From: Streptomyces sp. NBC_00273
GTDB taxonomy: Bacteria; Actinomycetota; Actinomycetes; Streptomycetales; Streptomycetaceae
Assembly: GCF_036178145.1 (NCBI RefSeq)
Contig: NZ_CP108067.1
Coordinates: forward strand, 806,001-870,000
Length of the DNA: 64,000 nucleotides
Direction: 5' to 3'
Under the pieces are notes generated by a model. It saw nothing but the letters and a program-made list of their open reading frames with translations, was not told where the DNA came from and searched no databases. A program made the translations under genes and the position numbers. Positions 54,962-63,291 of the stretch are shown here, one piece after another; position 1 is the stretch's first letter, and the number at the start of each line of letters is the position of its first letter.

Positions 54962-56257
54962 TCAGTCGCCCGGGTCCTCCAGATCGGCCCGGATGCGGCC
55001 GGCGAACCAGCCGACCGCCGACTCGCGGCGCGACAGCGGTCCGGGCTCGAACCCGGGGGTGGAGAGCCCCTTCTGCACGCGGGCGACCAGCTCGGCGTCC
55101 TCGTCGTTGGTGATCCAGCCGATGTGGATGTTCAGGCGGCGGGCGAGGCGGGTGCGCAGGCTGGTGCCGCGGCGGGTGTAGAACGCGCCGGGTACGGCCA
55201 CGCGGTCCACCGCCGTGGGGATCGCGGTCCAGGCCAGCACGTGGTCGGGGTAGAAGTCGATGAGGGTGTTCGGGTAGATCACCGCGTACCGCCAGATCCG
55301 GCGGTCGGCCTCGCCGAGGCCCGGCATCGGGGCGGCGATGCGCTGGTAGAGGCGCTCGGCCCAGTTCGAGGACGGCTTGTCGCGCAGCGGTGAGGCGAAG
55401 AGCGCGTAGGACTCCTCGATCTCGCAGGTGTAGCCGTGGTAGTCGAGCAGCCGCATCAGGCCGGGGTGGGCGACCGGGACGTGGTAGCCCTCCAGGTAGT
55501 TGTCGACCGCCACCTTCCAGTTGGCCTGCTGCACCTCGGCGGCGGCCAGGTCGTGGATGCGGGCGCGGCCGATGGGCACCAGGTCGGCTCCGGCGTAGTG
55601 GCCGACCGCCTCCGCGAGGCCCGCGCAGCTCGTGGCCAGCGGTTCGGCGTCGGGATCGAGGTTGACGAAGACGAAGCCGAGGAAGGACTCGACGCGGGCC
55701 GGGAAGAGGCCGAGCTTCGGCTTGTCGAGGCAGGGGATCTGGCGGGCCTCCGGGGCGCCGACCAGGCTCCCGTCGAGCCGGTACGTCCAGCCGTGGTAGG
55801 GGCAGCGGATCGCCTTGCCGGTCGGTTCGGGAGTGGTGACCAGGCGGGTTCCGCGGTGGCGGCAGACGTTGAGGTGGGCGGCGAGGCCGCCGTCCTCGGT
55901 GCGCACCACCAGGACCTCGCGGTCGGCGACCGTGGCGGCGAGCCGCGCTCCCGGGTTCGGCAGGTCGGACTCGTGGCAGACGAGCTGCCACGCCCGGCCG
56001 AAGACGTGCCGGGTCTCCGCGGCGGCGGTCCCGGGGTCGGTGTAGTAGCGGGCCGGGAGGGCCGGCCCGGGGGCGTCGGTGGCAGGGGCCTCGCGGGCGG
56101 TGGGCCCGGGGGCCGGCGGTTCGGGAACGAGGGCCTCGGGGGCAGGGGCGTGGCCCGGCGGCCCGGTCCGGTCGGATCGGGCGGTGGCGTCGGATCGAAC
56201 CGTGGCGTCGGATCCGACGGTGCGGCCCGTCGGGGTTTCGGGAGCTCTTGAGTGCAT
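54962..56257 (-). CDS. Rieske non-heme iron oxygenase, alpha subunit
   Basis: 431 residues from ATG 56257, behind GGAGGAG. About 70 N-terminal residues are low-complexity. The Rieske [2Fe-2S] site is Cys132/His134 (CRHRG) and Cys152/His155 (CPYHGW). The mononuclear iron site is seen in VDNYLEGYHVPVAHPG, with His259 and His264; the Asp ligand is further on. The type is close to the glycine betaine/carnitine/stachydrine monooxygenases, which split quaternary amines by hydroxylating an N-methyl or adjacent carbon. A reductase gene is not adjacent on the same strand. It is the first gene of the leftward operon. Confidence 0.93.
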   Translation of the reverse strand: MHSRAPETPTGRTVGSDATVRSDATARSDRTGPPGHAPAPEALVPEPPAPGPTAREAPATDAPGPALPARYYTDPGTAAAETRHVFGRAWQLVCHESDLPNPGARLAATVADREVLVVRTEDGGLAAHLNVCRHRGTRLVTTPEPTGKAIRCPYHGWTYRLDGSLVGAPEARQIPCLDKPKLGLFPARVESFLGFVFVNLDPDAEPLATSCAGLAEAVGHYAGADLVPIGRARIHDLAAAEVQQANWKVAVDNYLEGYHVPVAHPGLMRLLDYHGYTCEIEESYALFASPLRDKPSSNWAERLYQRIAAPMPGLGEADRRIWRYAVIYPNTLIDFYPDHVLAWTAIPTAVDRVAVPGAFYTRRGTSLRTRLARRLNIHIGWITNDEDAELVARVQKGLSTPGFEPGPLSRRESAVGWFAGRIRADLEDPGD

Positions 56258-56451
56258 CGGTGACTCCTCCGTGCCGGCGTGCGGCGATCGGTGTCGGCGT
56301 TCGATGACGAGGCAAAAAGAGGCAAGGCGGGGCGGGGCGAGGCAAGGCGATCCAGCGGCGGGCAGGCGGTCGGGGCGGGAAGGCCGGAACCAGGCTGACC
56401 GATTGGACAGCCAGATTGCTGGCTCATTTCCACCGGGTCAAGACTTGTTCA

Positions 56452-56499
56452 CTGACCGATCGGTCAGCTAGCGTAATTCTTGCCTGACCGATCGGTCAG
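56452..56499. promoter_or_regulatory. Two identical 16-bp palindromes between the divergent catabolic operons
   Basis: CTGACCGATCGGTCAG occurs at 56452-56467 and again at 56484-56499, a centre-to-centre distance of 32 bp, or three helix turns. This is the style of TetR-family operators (ACCGnnCGGT core). The first copy is 195 bp from the Rieske start and the second 188 bp from the rightward operon's first start. One repressor pair can therefore control both operons. Confidence 0.85.
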
Positions 56500-56686
56500 C
56501 AAACGTGCTTTCCTGTCGCCGCACCGGCCCTGCTCCGCATTCCTCCTGCTCACCAGGGCGGGCGCAGCCGGGCGGCCCGCCCGGCCCGCCCGGGCCCGCA
56601 CCCCCGATCCCCTCCGATCCCCCGCCCGCCCACGGCTCCCGCCGGGCGCCGGGCCGGCGGCGGTATCCCACCTCCCGGAGGCACGC

Positions 56687-57103
56687 ATGAGCGGTCGTCG
56701 GCGTCTGGACTGGCTCGGGCTCACCCCCGAACCGGAGCGAGAACTCCCCACCGCGGTCGCCGCACTGCGCGCCTCGCCACACGGTGCGTCCGCGGGGCCA
56801 CCCCCGCACGACCTCGCGGTCGCGGAGCGGCGCCGCGTGGAGCGCCTGATCCTGCGCGGCAGCCGGCACAGCTGGCTCCGCTACCTCGCCGAGGTCACCG
56901 ACCTGGTGACCGGCGTCGCCGCCGGGTCCCGGTCGGGCGACCGGGCCGCCGCCCTGCTCGCCGGCGAGGTCGTCCTCGACCACCACCGCATGCTCATCGG
57001 CCTCCCGGGACCGGGATACGGCCGCACCGCCCAGGACCGCACCGCGCTGGAGCGCGCCGTACGGACCCTGCGCACCCACCCCACGACAGGAGCCGGCCGA
57101 TGA
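56687..57103 (+). CDS. Hypothetical protein, first gene of the rightward operon
   Basis: 138 residues from ATG 56687, behind CCCGGAGG. It is helical and Arg-rich: RLDWLGLTPEPERELPTAVA, VAERRRVERLILRGSRHSWL and LLAGEVVLDHHRMLIGLPGP. No family is recognised. The end overlaps the NuoF-like gene start by 4 bp (ATGA), so it is co-translated and may be a partner protein of the flavoprotein. Confidence 0.75.
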   Translation: MSGRRRLDWLGLTPEPERELPTAVAALRASPHGASAGPPPHDLAVAERRRVERLILRGSRHSWLRYLAEVTDLVTGVAAGSRSGDRAAALLAGEVVLDHHRMLIGLPGPGYGRTAQDRTALERAVRTLRTHPTTGAGR

Positions 57104-58404
57104 CCACGATCCGACTCCCGACGGCGCAGCCGCCGGGCACCGTTCTCGGAGCGGTGCCGCAGGTCACCGAGAGCGCCGACGCCTACCGCGCCACCGGCGG
57201 CTACGACGCGGCCACGGGTCCGGAGGAACTGCTCGCCCACCTCGCCGCCTCCGGGCTGCGCGGTCGCGGCGGGGCGGGATTCCCGGCCGCCGTCAAACTG
57301 CGCTCCGTACGCGACCGCGGCGGCTCCCCCGTCGTCGTGGCCAACGGCGAGGAGGGGGAACCGGGCTCGGCCAAGGACCGCTGGCTCCTGCGGGCCCGAC
57401 CGCACCTGGTCCTCGACGGCCTCGCCCGCGCCGCCGCGGCAACCGGCGCCGTACGCGGCTTCGTGTACCTCTCGGACCCGGCGGCGGGCGAGAGCGTGCG
57501 CCGCGCCCTCGCCGAACACCCGCCGCCGCTGCCCGTGGAGGTCGTCGAGGTCGGTCACACCTACGTGGCCGGCGAGGAGACGGCAGTGGTCCGCCGGATC
57601 GACGGCGGCCCGGCGCTGCCCACCGCCAAGCCGCCCCGTCCCTTCGAGCAGGGGGTCGGCGGTGCGCCGACCCTGGTGTCCAACGTCGAGACGCTCGCCC
57701 GGATCGCCCTCACCGCCACCCGGCCCGACCTGCGGCGCACCATCGCCCGCAGCACCCTGGTGACCCTGTCCGGCGGCCCGGCCGCACCGGTGCTCACCGA
57801 GGTCCCCTACGGAACCCCGCTGCGCACGCTGGCCGCGCGGTACGGGACCCCGGACGCGGCCGGAGCCCTGATGGGCGGGTTGTTCGGCGGACTCGTCGAC
57901 GCCCGCGCCCTGGATGACCTCCCCCTCGAACCCGGCGCGCTCACCGCCGCCGGCACCGCCCTGGGGTGCGGAGCCATCCGCTTCCTCACCCCCGCCGGTT
58001 GCCCCGTGACCACCGCCGCCGACGCGGCCGCCCACCTCGCGGCCGAGAGCGCCCGGCAGTGCGGGGTCTGCGTCTCCGGGACCGCCGCCGTCGGCAAGGC
58101 CCTGTACGGCCTCGCCGCCGGGACCGCCGGCCCGGACACCACGGACGGCCTGCTCCGCTGGTCGCAGGGCCTGACCGGGCGCGGCGCCTGCGGACTCCTC
58201 GACGCGGCGGCGGGGATCGCGGGCAGCCTGCTCCGCTCCTTCCCCGGGCTCGTCCGCTCCCATCTCGCCGCGCCGTGCCCGGTGTGCGCGGACGCGACGC
58301 CCGGGGACGGCCGCCGCCGTCTCACCGTGGCCGTACCGGAGGTCGCCTCCCGGTTCGCCCACACCCCCGACACCGCTGTGCCCGCGCTGAAAGGAACGCC
58401 GTGA
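57100..58404 (+). CDS. NuoF-like NADH-binding flavoprotein
   Basis: 434 residues. NADH/FMN motif LRGRGGAGFPAAVKLRSVRD and then VVANGEEGEPGSAKDRWLL, as in the 51-kDa subunit of complex I. VGHTYVAGEETAVVRRIDGG, then the SLBB-like region after GTPL, follow. At the C-terminus, where NuoF has C-x2-C-x2-C...C, this protein shows RQCGVCVSG and later GRGACGLLD, so one Cys of the [4Fe-4S] set is replaced. It probably passes electrons between NADH and the ferredoxin encoded next, whose start overlaps its stop by 4 bp. Confidence 0.88.
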   Translation: MTTIRLPTAQPPGTVLGAVPQVTESADAYRATGGYDAATGPEELLAHLAASGLRGRGGAGFPAAVKLRSVRDRGGSPVVVANGEEGEPGSAKDRWLLRARPHLVLDGLARAAAATGAVRGFVYLSDPAAGESVRRALAEHPPPLPVEVVEVGHTYVAGEETAVVRRIDGGPALPTAKPPRPFEQGVGGAPTLVSNVETLARIALTATRPDLRRTIARSTLVTLSGGPAAPVLTEVPYGTPLRTLAARYGTPDAAGALMGGLFGGLVDARALDDLPLEPGALTAAGTALGCGAIRFLTPAGCPVTTAADAAAHLAAESARQCGVCVSGTAAVGKALYGLAAGTAGPDTTDGLLRWSQGLTGRGACGLLDAAAGIAGSLLRSFPGLVRSHLAAPCPVCADATPGDGRRRLTVAVPEVASRFAHTPDTAVPALKGTP

Positions 58405-58592
58405 AACTCCTACTGGACTCCACCCGCTGCCAGGGCTACGGACTGTGCCAGGAACCCGCACCCGACCTGGTCGAACTCGACGAATGGGGCTACGCGAACG
58501 TCATCGCCGTCCTCGTCCCGGCCGGCACCGAGGACGCCGCCCGCGCCTGCGTCGAAAGCTGCCCCAACTCCGCCCTCCGCGTGGAGGGATGA
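58401..58592 (+). CDS. Small ferredoxin, probably [3Fe-4S]
   Basis: 63 residues from GTG 58401 (GTGA overlap with the NuoF-like stop). The cluster ligands are C-x5-C (CQGYGLC) near residue 10 and C-x3-CP (CVESCP) near 50-54. The middle Cys of the normal C-x2-C-x2-C is replaced by Gly/Tyr, the pattern of [3Fe-4S] actinobacterial ferredoxins that serve P450s. It probably links the NuoF-like flavoprotein to an oxidoreductase of this locus. Confidence 0.93.
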   Translation: MKLLLDSTRCQGYGLCQEPAPDLVELDEWGYANVIAVLVPAGTEDAARACVESCPNSALRVEG

Positions 58593-58593
58593 C

Positions 58594-60669
58594 ATGGGAC
58601 GCGACCTGACCGCCCTCTTCGACCCCCGCTCGGTCGCCGTCGTCGGCGCCAGCGACGACCCCGCGAAGTACGGCCACGCGGTGGCCGCCCAGGCCCTGCG
58701 CGCCCCCGACCGGCGGCCCGTGCACCTGGTCAACCGGCGCGGCGGCAGCGTACTGGGCCGCACCGCGGCCACCTCCCTGACCGCCGTCGGCGAACCGGTC
58801 GACCTGGTGGTGATCTCCGTACCCGGCGCCGGCTTCGAAGCCGCCGTCGACGAGGCCCTGGCCTGCGGGGCGAAGGCGATCGTCGCCATCACCGCGGGCT
58901 TCGCCGAGGCCGGTCCCGCGGGCCTGGCCCGGCAGCGGTCGGTCGCCGCCCGGGTACGGGCCGCCGGAGCCGTCCTCGTCGGCCCCAACTGCCTGGGCAT
59001 CGCCGACAACACCACCGAGCTGTACCTCGCCTCGGACCGCTTCGCCCCCGGCGGCGTCGCCCTGCTCAGCCAGAGCGGCAACCTCGCCCTCGAACTCCAG
59101 CTCCGCGGTGAACCGCACGGCCTGGGCTTTTCCCGGTTCGTCTCCCTCGGCAACCAGGCCGACATCACCCTCGTCGACCTCGTCGAGGACTGCGCCCGCC
59201 ACGAGGCCACCTCGGCGATCGCCGTGTACGCCGAGGACTTCGGCGACGGCCGGGCCTTCGCGGCGGCCGCCGCCGCGGCGGGCAAGCCGGTGGTGCTGCT
59301 CACGGCCGGCCGGGGCTCCGCCTCCGCACGCAGCGCCCGGTCGCACACCGGGGCCCTCACCACCTCGGCCGACGTGGTGGCCGCCGCCTGCCGCGACGCG
59401 GGGGCCGAACTCGTCCGCACGCCGAGGGAGATGACGGTCGTACTGGCCGCGCTGGCCGCCGGAGTGCGGACGGGCGGCCGGCGCACCGCAGTCTTCACCG
59501 ACGGCGGCGGCCACGGCGCGGTCGCCGCCGACGCGGCCGAGGACGCCGGGCTCCACGTACCGGAGCTCGGCGGGCCGACGCAGGACGTGCTGCGGACCGT
59601 GCTGTGGGAGCAGTCCTCGGTCGGCAACCCCGTCGACCTGGCGGGGATGGGTGAACAGCGGCCCCTCTCCTACGCGGACACGGTCGGGGCGCTGCTCGCC
59701 GCCGACGAGGTCGACGCCGTCCTGATGACCGGGTACTTCGGCGGGTACGCCGCTTCCGAGGGCGGACTGGGCGGCGGACCGGCAGGGGGCTCAGTACTGG
59801 CCGAGGGCGAGGCCCGGGCGGCCAAGGAGATCGTCGCTCACCTCGCCGCCGCGCCGAAGCCGCTGGTCGTGCAGTCGATGTACCCCCGGTCACCGAGCTG
59901 CCGGGTGCTGGCCGAGGCCGGGGTGCCGGTTTTCGCCGCCACCGAGGACGCCGCCCGCGCGCTGGCGGCCATGACCGGACGGGGGACGGCTGACGCCGAA
60001 GGCACCGGCGTGCCCCCGCTACCGCCCGCCGCCGCACCGTTGGCGGACCCGGGCTACCACGGGGTGCGGGCGCTGCTCGACGCCGCCGGCGTGCCGTTCC
60101 CGGCGGCGCGCGAGATCACGGACGAGGCCGGACTGCTCGCCGCGGCCGCGGAGTTCGACGGCCCGTACGTGCTCAAGGCCCTGCACGTCCTGCACAAGTC
60201 CGACGCCGGAGGTGTGGCGCTGCGCCTGGCCGACCGGGACGCGCTCCTCGCCGCGTACCGGGAGATGCGCGCACGGCTCGGAGCGCCCGCCTACTCGGTC
60301 GAGGCGATGGCCGACCTCACGGACGGCGTCGAGCTGATCGTGGGCGTGAACCAGGACCCTCGGTTCGGGCCGATCGCCCTGGTCGGACTCGGCGGCGTCC
60401 TCACCGAGTCGCTCCGCGACGTCGCCTTCGCGCTGGCGCCCGTACCGGCCCGGCGGGCCGAGGCCCTGCTGCGCGGTCTGCGCAGTGCGGCCCTCCTGGA
60501 CGGCGTGCGCGGTCGGCCGGCCGTCGACGTGGCCGCGGCGGCGGCCGTCATCGAGCGCATCACCACCGTCGCCGCGGCGCACCCGGAGATCGCCGAACTG
60601 GAGGTCAACCCGCTGCTGGTGCGCCCGGACGGCGCCCTCGCCCTGGACGCACGGGCCGTCCTGCACTGA
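58594..60669 (+). CDS. NDP-forming acyl-CoA synthetase
   Basis: 691 residues. N-terminal CoA-binding domain: LFDPRSVAVVGASDDPAKYG and LVGPNCLGIADN, LLSQSGNLA. The phospho-His loop is probably SHTGALTTSADV. The C-terminal ATP-grasp domain follows a Pro/Ala linker near residue 470: VLKALHVLHKSDAGGVALRL and IVGVNQDPRFGPIALVGLGG and ELEVNPLLVRPDG. It makes or splits an acyl-CoA using ATP or GTP. In this operon it should activate an acid for the acyl-CoA dehydrogenases. The start lies 1 bp past the ferredoxin stop. Confidence 0.93.
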   Translation: MGRDLTALFDPRSVAVVGASDDPAKYGHAVAAQALRAPDRRPVHLVNRRGGSVLGRTAATSLTAVGEPVDLVVISVPGAGFEAAVDEALACGAKAIVAITAGFAEAGPAGLARQRSVAARVRAAGAVLVGPNCLGIADNTTELYLASDRFAPGGVALLSQSGNLALELQLRGEPHGLGFSRFVSLGNQADITLVDLVEDCARHEATSAIAVYAEDFGDGRAFAAAAAAAGKPVVLLTAGRGSASARSARSHTGALTTSADVVAAACRDAGAELVRTPREMTVVLAALAAGVRTGGRRTAVFTDGGGHGAVAADAAEDAGLHVPELGGPTQDVLRTVLWEQSSVGNPVDLAGMGEQRPLSYADTVGALLAADEVDAVLMTGYFGGYAASEGGLGGGPAGGSVLAEGEARAAKEIVAHLAAAPKPLVVQSMYPRSPSCRVLAEAGVPVFAATEDAARALAAMTGRGTADAEGTGVPPLPPAAAPLADPGYHGVRALLDAAGVPFPAAREITDEAGLLAAAAEFDGPYVLKALHVLHKSDAGGVALRLADRDALLAAYREMRARLGAPAYSVEAMADLTDGVELIVGVNQDPRFGPIALVGLGGVLTESLRDVAFALAPVPARRAEALLRGLRSAALLDGVRGRPAVDVAAAAAVIERITTVAAAHPEIAELEVNPLLVRPDGALALDARAVLH

Positions 60670-60723
60670 CCTCCCCACCCCCACTCCCGCCCCACCCCCT
60701 GTGCTCTGGAGGACTGACGACCC

Positions 60724-61944
60724 ATGGACTTCCGCTACACGCCCGAGCAGGCCGACCTCAAAGCCCGAGCCGCCGCCTACGCCCGGCTCCTGATGACCTA
60801 CGAGGACCGGTCCGAGGAGGCCGGCGGCCCGCTGCCCGTCGACACCGTCCGCGAGCTGACCCGTGCCGCCGTCGACGCCGGCGTCTACGCGATCAACATG
60901 CCCGCCGAGTGGGGCGGCGCCGGGCTGTCCCTGCTGGACCAGGTCATCGTCGAGGAGGAGTTCGGCAAGGTCACCAACTGCCTGTGGGACATCCCCTGGC
61001 GGCCCGCGAACGTCCTCGCGTACGGGACCGAGGCGCAGCGGGAGAAGTACCTGCTGCCGGTCATCCGGGGCGAGCGGTTCGACGCGTTCGCGGTGACCGA
61101 GCCGGGTGCGGGCTCCGATCCCGGCTCGGGCACGAGCACGGCGACCCGTACCGACGGCGGTTGGCTGCTGAACGGCGAGAAGTGGTTCGTGACCTGCGGG
61201 GACATCGCGGACTTCCTGCTGGTGCAGGCGGATGCGGGGCCCGAGCGGGCGGCGACCCTGTTCTTCGTGGACAAGCAGGCGCCCGGGGTCGAGATGACCC
61301 GGGTCCCCCGCTTCATGCACTCCGCGGTCAACGGGCACCCCGAGTTCACCTTCACCGACGTCTTCGTCCCGGACGAGGACGTGCTGGGCGGTGTCGGCAA
61401 CGGTTACGAGCTGACCAAGGAGTGGTTCACCGACGAGCGGCTGATGATCGCGGCCCGGACCGTCGGCGCCGCCGAGCGGGCTCTCGAGCTCGCCCGGGAC
61501 TGGGCGGTCGAGCGCCGCCAGTTCGGCTCCCCCATCGCCGACTTCCAGCTGATCCAGGGGATGCTCGCCGACTGCGCCGTCGACATCGCCGTCAACCGCG
61601 CCTACACCCACCAGGTGGCCTGGGAGGCCGACCGGCCGGAGACCGACCGCAAGACGCTGCACGCCAAGGCCTCGACGGCGAAGCTCGCGGCGAGCGAGGC
61701 GGCCGGGCGCGTCATCGACCGGTGCGTGCAGATCTTCGGCGGGCGCGGCTACGACCGTACGTACCCGGTCGAGCGCATGTACCGCGAACTGCGCGTCGAC
61801 CGGATCTGGGAGGGCACCTCCGAGATCCAGCGCCTGATCATCGCCAACGAGCTGATCAAGCGCGGCACCCGGGCCCTCGCCCTTCCCGTCACCTCTCCCA
61901 CCACCTCTCCCGCCACCCCTCCTGCCGCACTTCCCGCCTCCTGA
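60724..61944 (+). CDS. Acyl-CoA dehydrogenase, first tandem copy
   Basis: 406 residues from ATG 60724, behind GGAGG. MPAEWGGAGLSLLDQVIVEE in the N-terminal domain, FAD-binding AVTEPGAGSDPGSG and NGEKWFVTCGDIADF, then RRQFGSPIADFQLIQGMLAD. The C-terminal IWEGTSEIQRLIIA carries the Glu of the usual catalytic position. The last 20 residues are a Thr/Pro repeat (SPTTSPATP). It oxidises an acyl-CoA to the 2-enoyl-CoA. The second copy is alike through its whole length. Confidence 0.94.
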   Translation: MDFRYTPEQADLKARAAAYARLLMTYEDRSEEAGGPLPVDTVRELTRAAVDAGVYAINMPAEWGGAGLSLLDQVIVEEEFGKVTNCLWDIPWRPANVLAYGTEAQREKYLLPVIRGERFDAFAVTEPGAGSDPGSGTSTATRTDGGWLLNGEKWFVTCGDIADFLLVQADAGPERAATLFFVDKQAPGVEMTRVPRFMHSAVNGHPEFTFTDVFVPDEDVLGGVGNGYELTKEWFTDERLMIAARTVGAAERALELARDWAVERRQFGSPIADFQLIQGMLADCAVDIAVNRAYTHQVAWEADRPETDRKTLHAKASTAKLAASEAAGRVIDRCVQIFGGRGYDRTYPVERMYRELRVDRIWEGTSEIQRLIIANELIKRGTRALALPVTSPTTSPATPPAALPAS

Positions 61945-61982
61945 CGACCGCTCCCCCACCACGACCCAGAGGACAGACAGAC

Positions 61983-63155
61983 ATGGACTTCCGCCTCACC
62001 GCCCGTCAGGAAGAGCTCCGGAGCACGGCGCGCGCGCTCACCGACTTCATCACGAAGTACGAACTCGACTGCGAGGAGAACAACGGGCTGCCCCCGCAGG
62101 CCCACGCCGAGATCCGCGACGCCGTCCTCGACAGCGGGCTGCAGGCCGTCAACATGCCCGTGGAGTGGGGCGGCGCGGGCCTCACCATCCTGGAGCAGGT
62201 CACCGTCCAGGCGGAGCTCGGCCGGCTCACCGGAGCGCTGTGGGACATGGTGTGGCGGCCGGCCAACGCCCTGTCCTTCTGCACGCCCGAGCAGCGCGAG
62301 CGCTACCTCGTCCCGGTGATCCGCGGGCAGCGCCGGGACTGTTACGCGGTGACCGAGCCCGAGGCCGGCTCCGACCCGCAGAACCTGCGGACCACGGCGA
62401 CGCGGACCGCCGGCGGCTGGGTGCTGAACGGCGAGAAGTGGTTCGTGACCGTCGGCGACCACGCCGACTTCATGATCGTGCTGGCCGCGGCCGGGGAGGA
62501 GCGCGCACCGACCCTCTTCCTCGTCGACAAGGACACGACGGGCATCGAGATGACCCGGGTGCCGCGCTGGATGCACACCTTCGTCTACGAGCACCCCGAG
62601 TTCACCTTCACCGAGGTGTTCGTCCCCGACGACGCGGTGCTCGGCGAGGTGGGCCAGGGCTACGACATCACGCGCTCGTGGTTCACCGAGGAGCGGCTGA
62701 TGATCGCCGCCCGGACGATCGGGGCGGCGGAGCGGGCCCTGGAGCTCGCCCGGGACTGGGCGGTCGAGCGGCGTCAGTTCGGCTCGCGCATCGCCGACTT
62801 CCAGCTGATCCAGGGGATGCTCGCCGACAGTGCCGTCGACATCGCCGTCAACCGCGCCTACACCCACCAGGTGGCCTGGGAGGTGGACGAGGGCGTCATC
62901 GACCGCAAGACGCTGCACGCGAAGGCGGCCATCGCCAAGCTGGCGGCGAGCGAGGCATCGGGCCGCGTCGTCGACCGGTGCCTGCAGATCTTCGGCGGGC
63001 GCGGCTACGACCGCTCCTACCCGGTCGAGCGGCTCTACCGCGAACTGCGCGTCGACCGGATCTGGGAGGGCACCTCCGAGATCCAGCGCCTGATCGTCGC
63101 GGGCGAACTGGTCAAGCGCGGTACGGGCGTTCTGCAGATGCCTTCCCCGCAGTGA
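61983..63155 (+). CDS. Acyl-CoA dehydrogenase, second tandem copy
   Basis: 390 residues from ATG 61983, behind AGAGGAC. Motifs in the same order: MPVEWGGAGLTILEQVTVQA, AVTEPEAGSDPQNLR, NGEKWFVTVGDHADF, RRQFGSRIADFQLIQGMLAD and IWEGTSEIQRLIVAGELVKR. Shared long blocks with the previous gene point to a tandem duplication; the N-terminal halves differ more. The two could act on different chain lengths or form a mixed tetramer. Confidence 0.94.
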   Translation: MDFRLTARQEELRSTARALTDFITKYELDCEENNGLPPQAHAEIRDAVLDSGLQAVNMPVEWGGAGLTILEQVTVQAELGRLTGALWDMVWRPANALSFCTPEQRERYLVPVIRGQRRDCYAVTEPEAGSDPQNLRTTATRTAGGWVLNGEKWFVTVGDHADFMIVLAAAGEERAPTLFLVDKDTTGIEMTRVPRWMHTFVYEHPEFTFTEVFVPDDAVLGEVGQGYDITRSWFTEERLMIAARTIGAAERALELARDWAVERRQFGSRIADFQLIQGMLADSAVDIAVNRAYTHQVAWEVDEGVIDRKTLHAKAAIAKLAASEASGRVVDRCLQIFGGRGYDRSYPVERLYRELRVDRIWEGTSEIQRLIVAGELVKRGTGVLQMPSPQ

Positions 63156-63291
63156 CGGGCGGGGAGTGACGGGTGGGGGTGGGCAGGGCCGGCGGTCCGG
63201 GCCGCCCCCGCCCCGTGGAGTGCAGGAGCAGCAAGTACCCCGGGAGCACCAAGCAGCAAGCACCAAGCACCAGAGGAGGGAGGACCGATCG

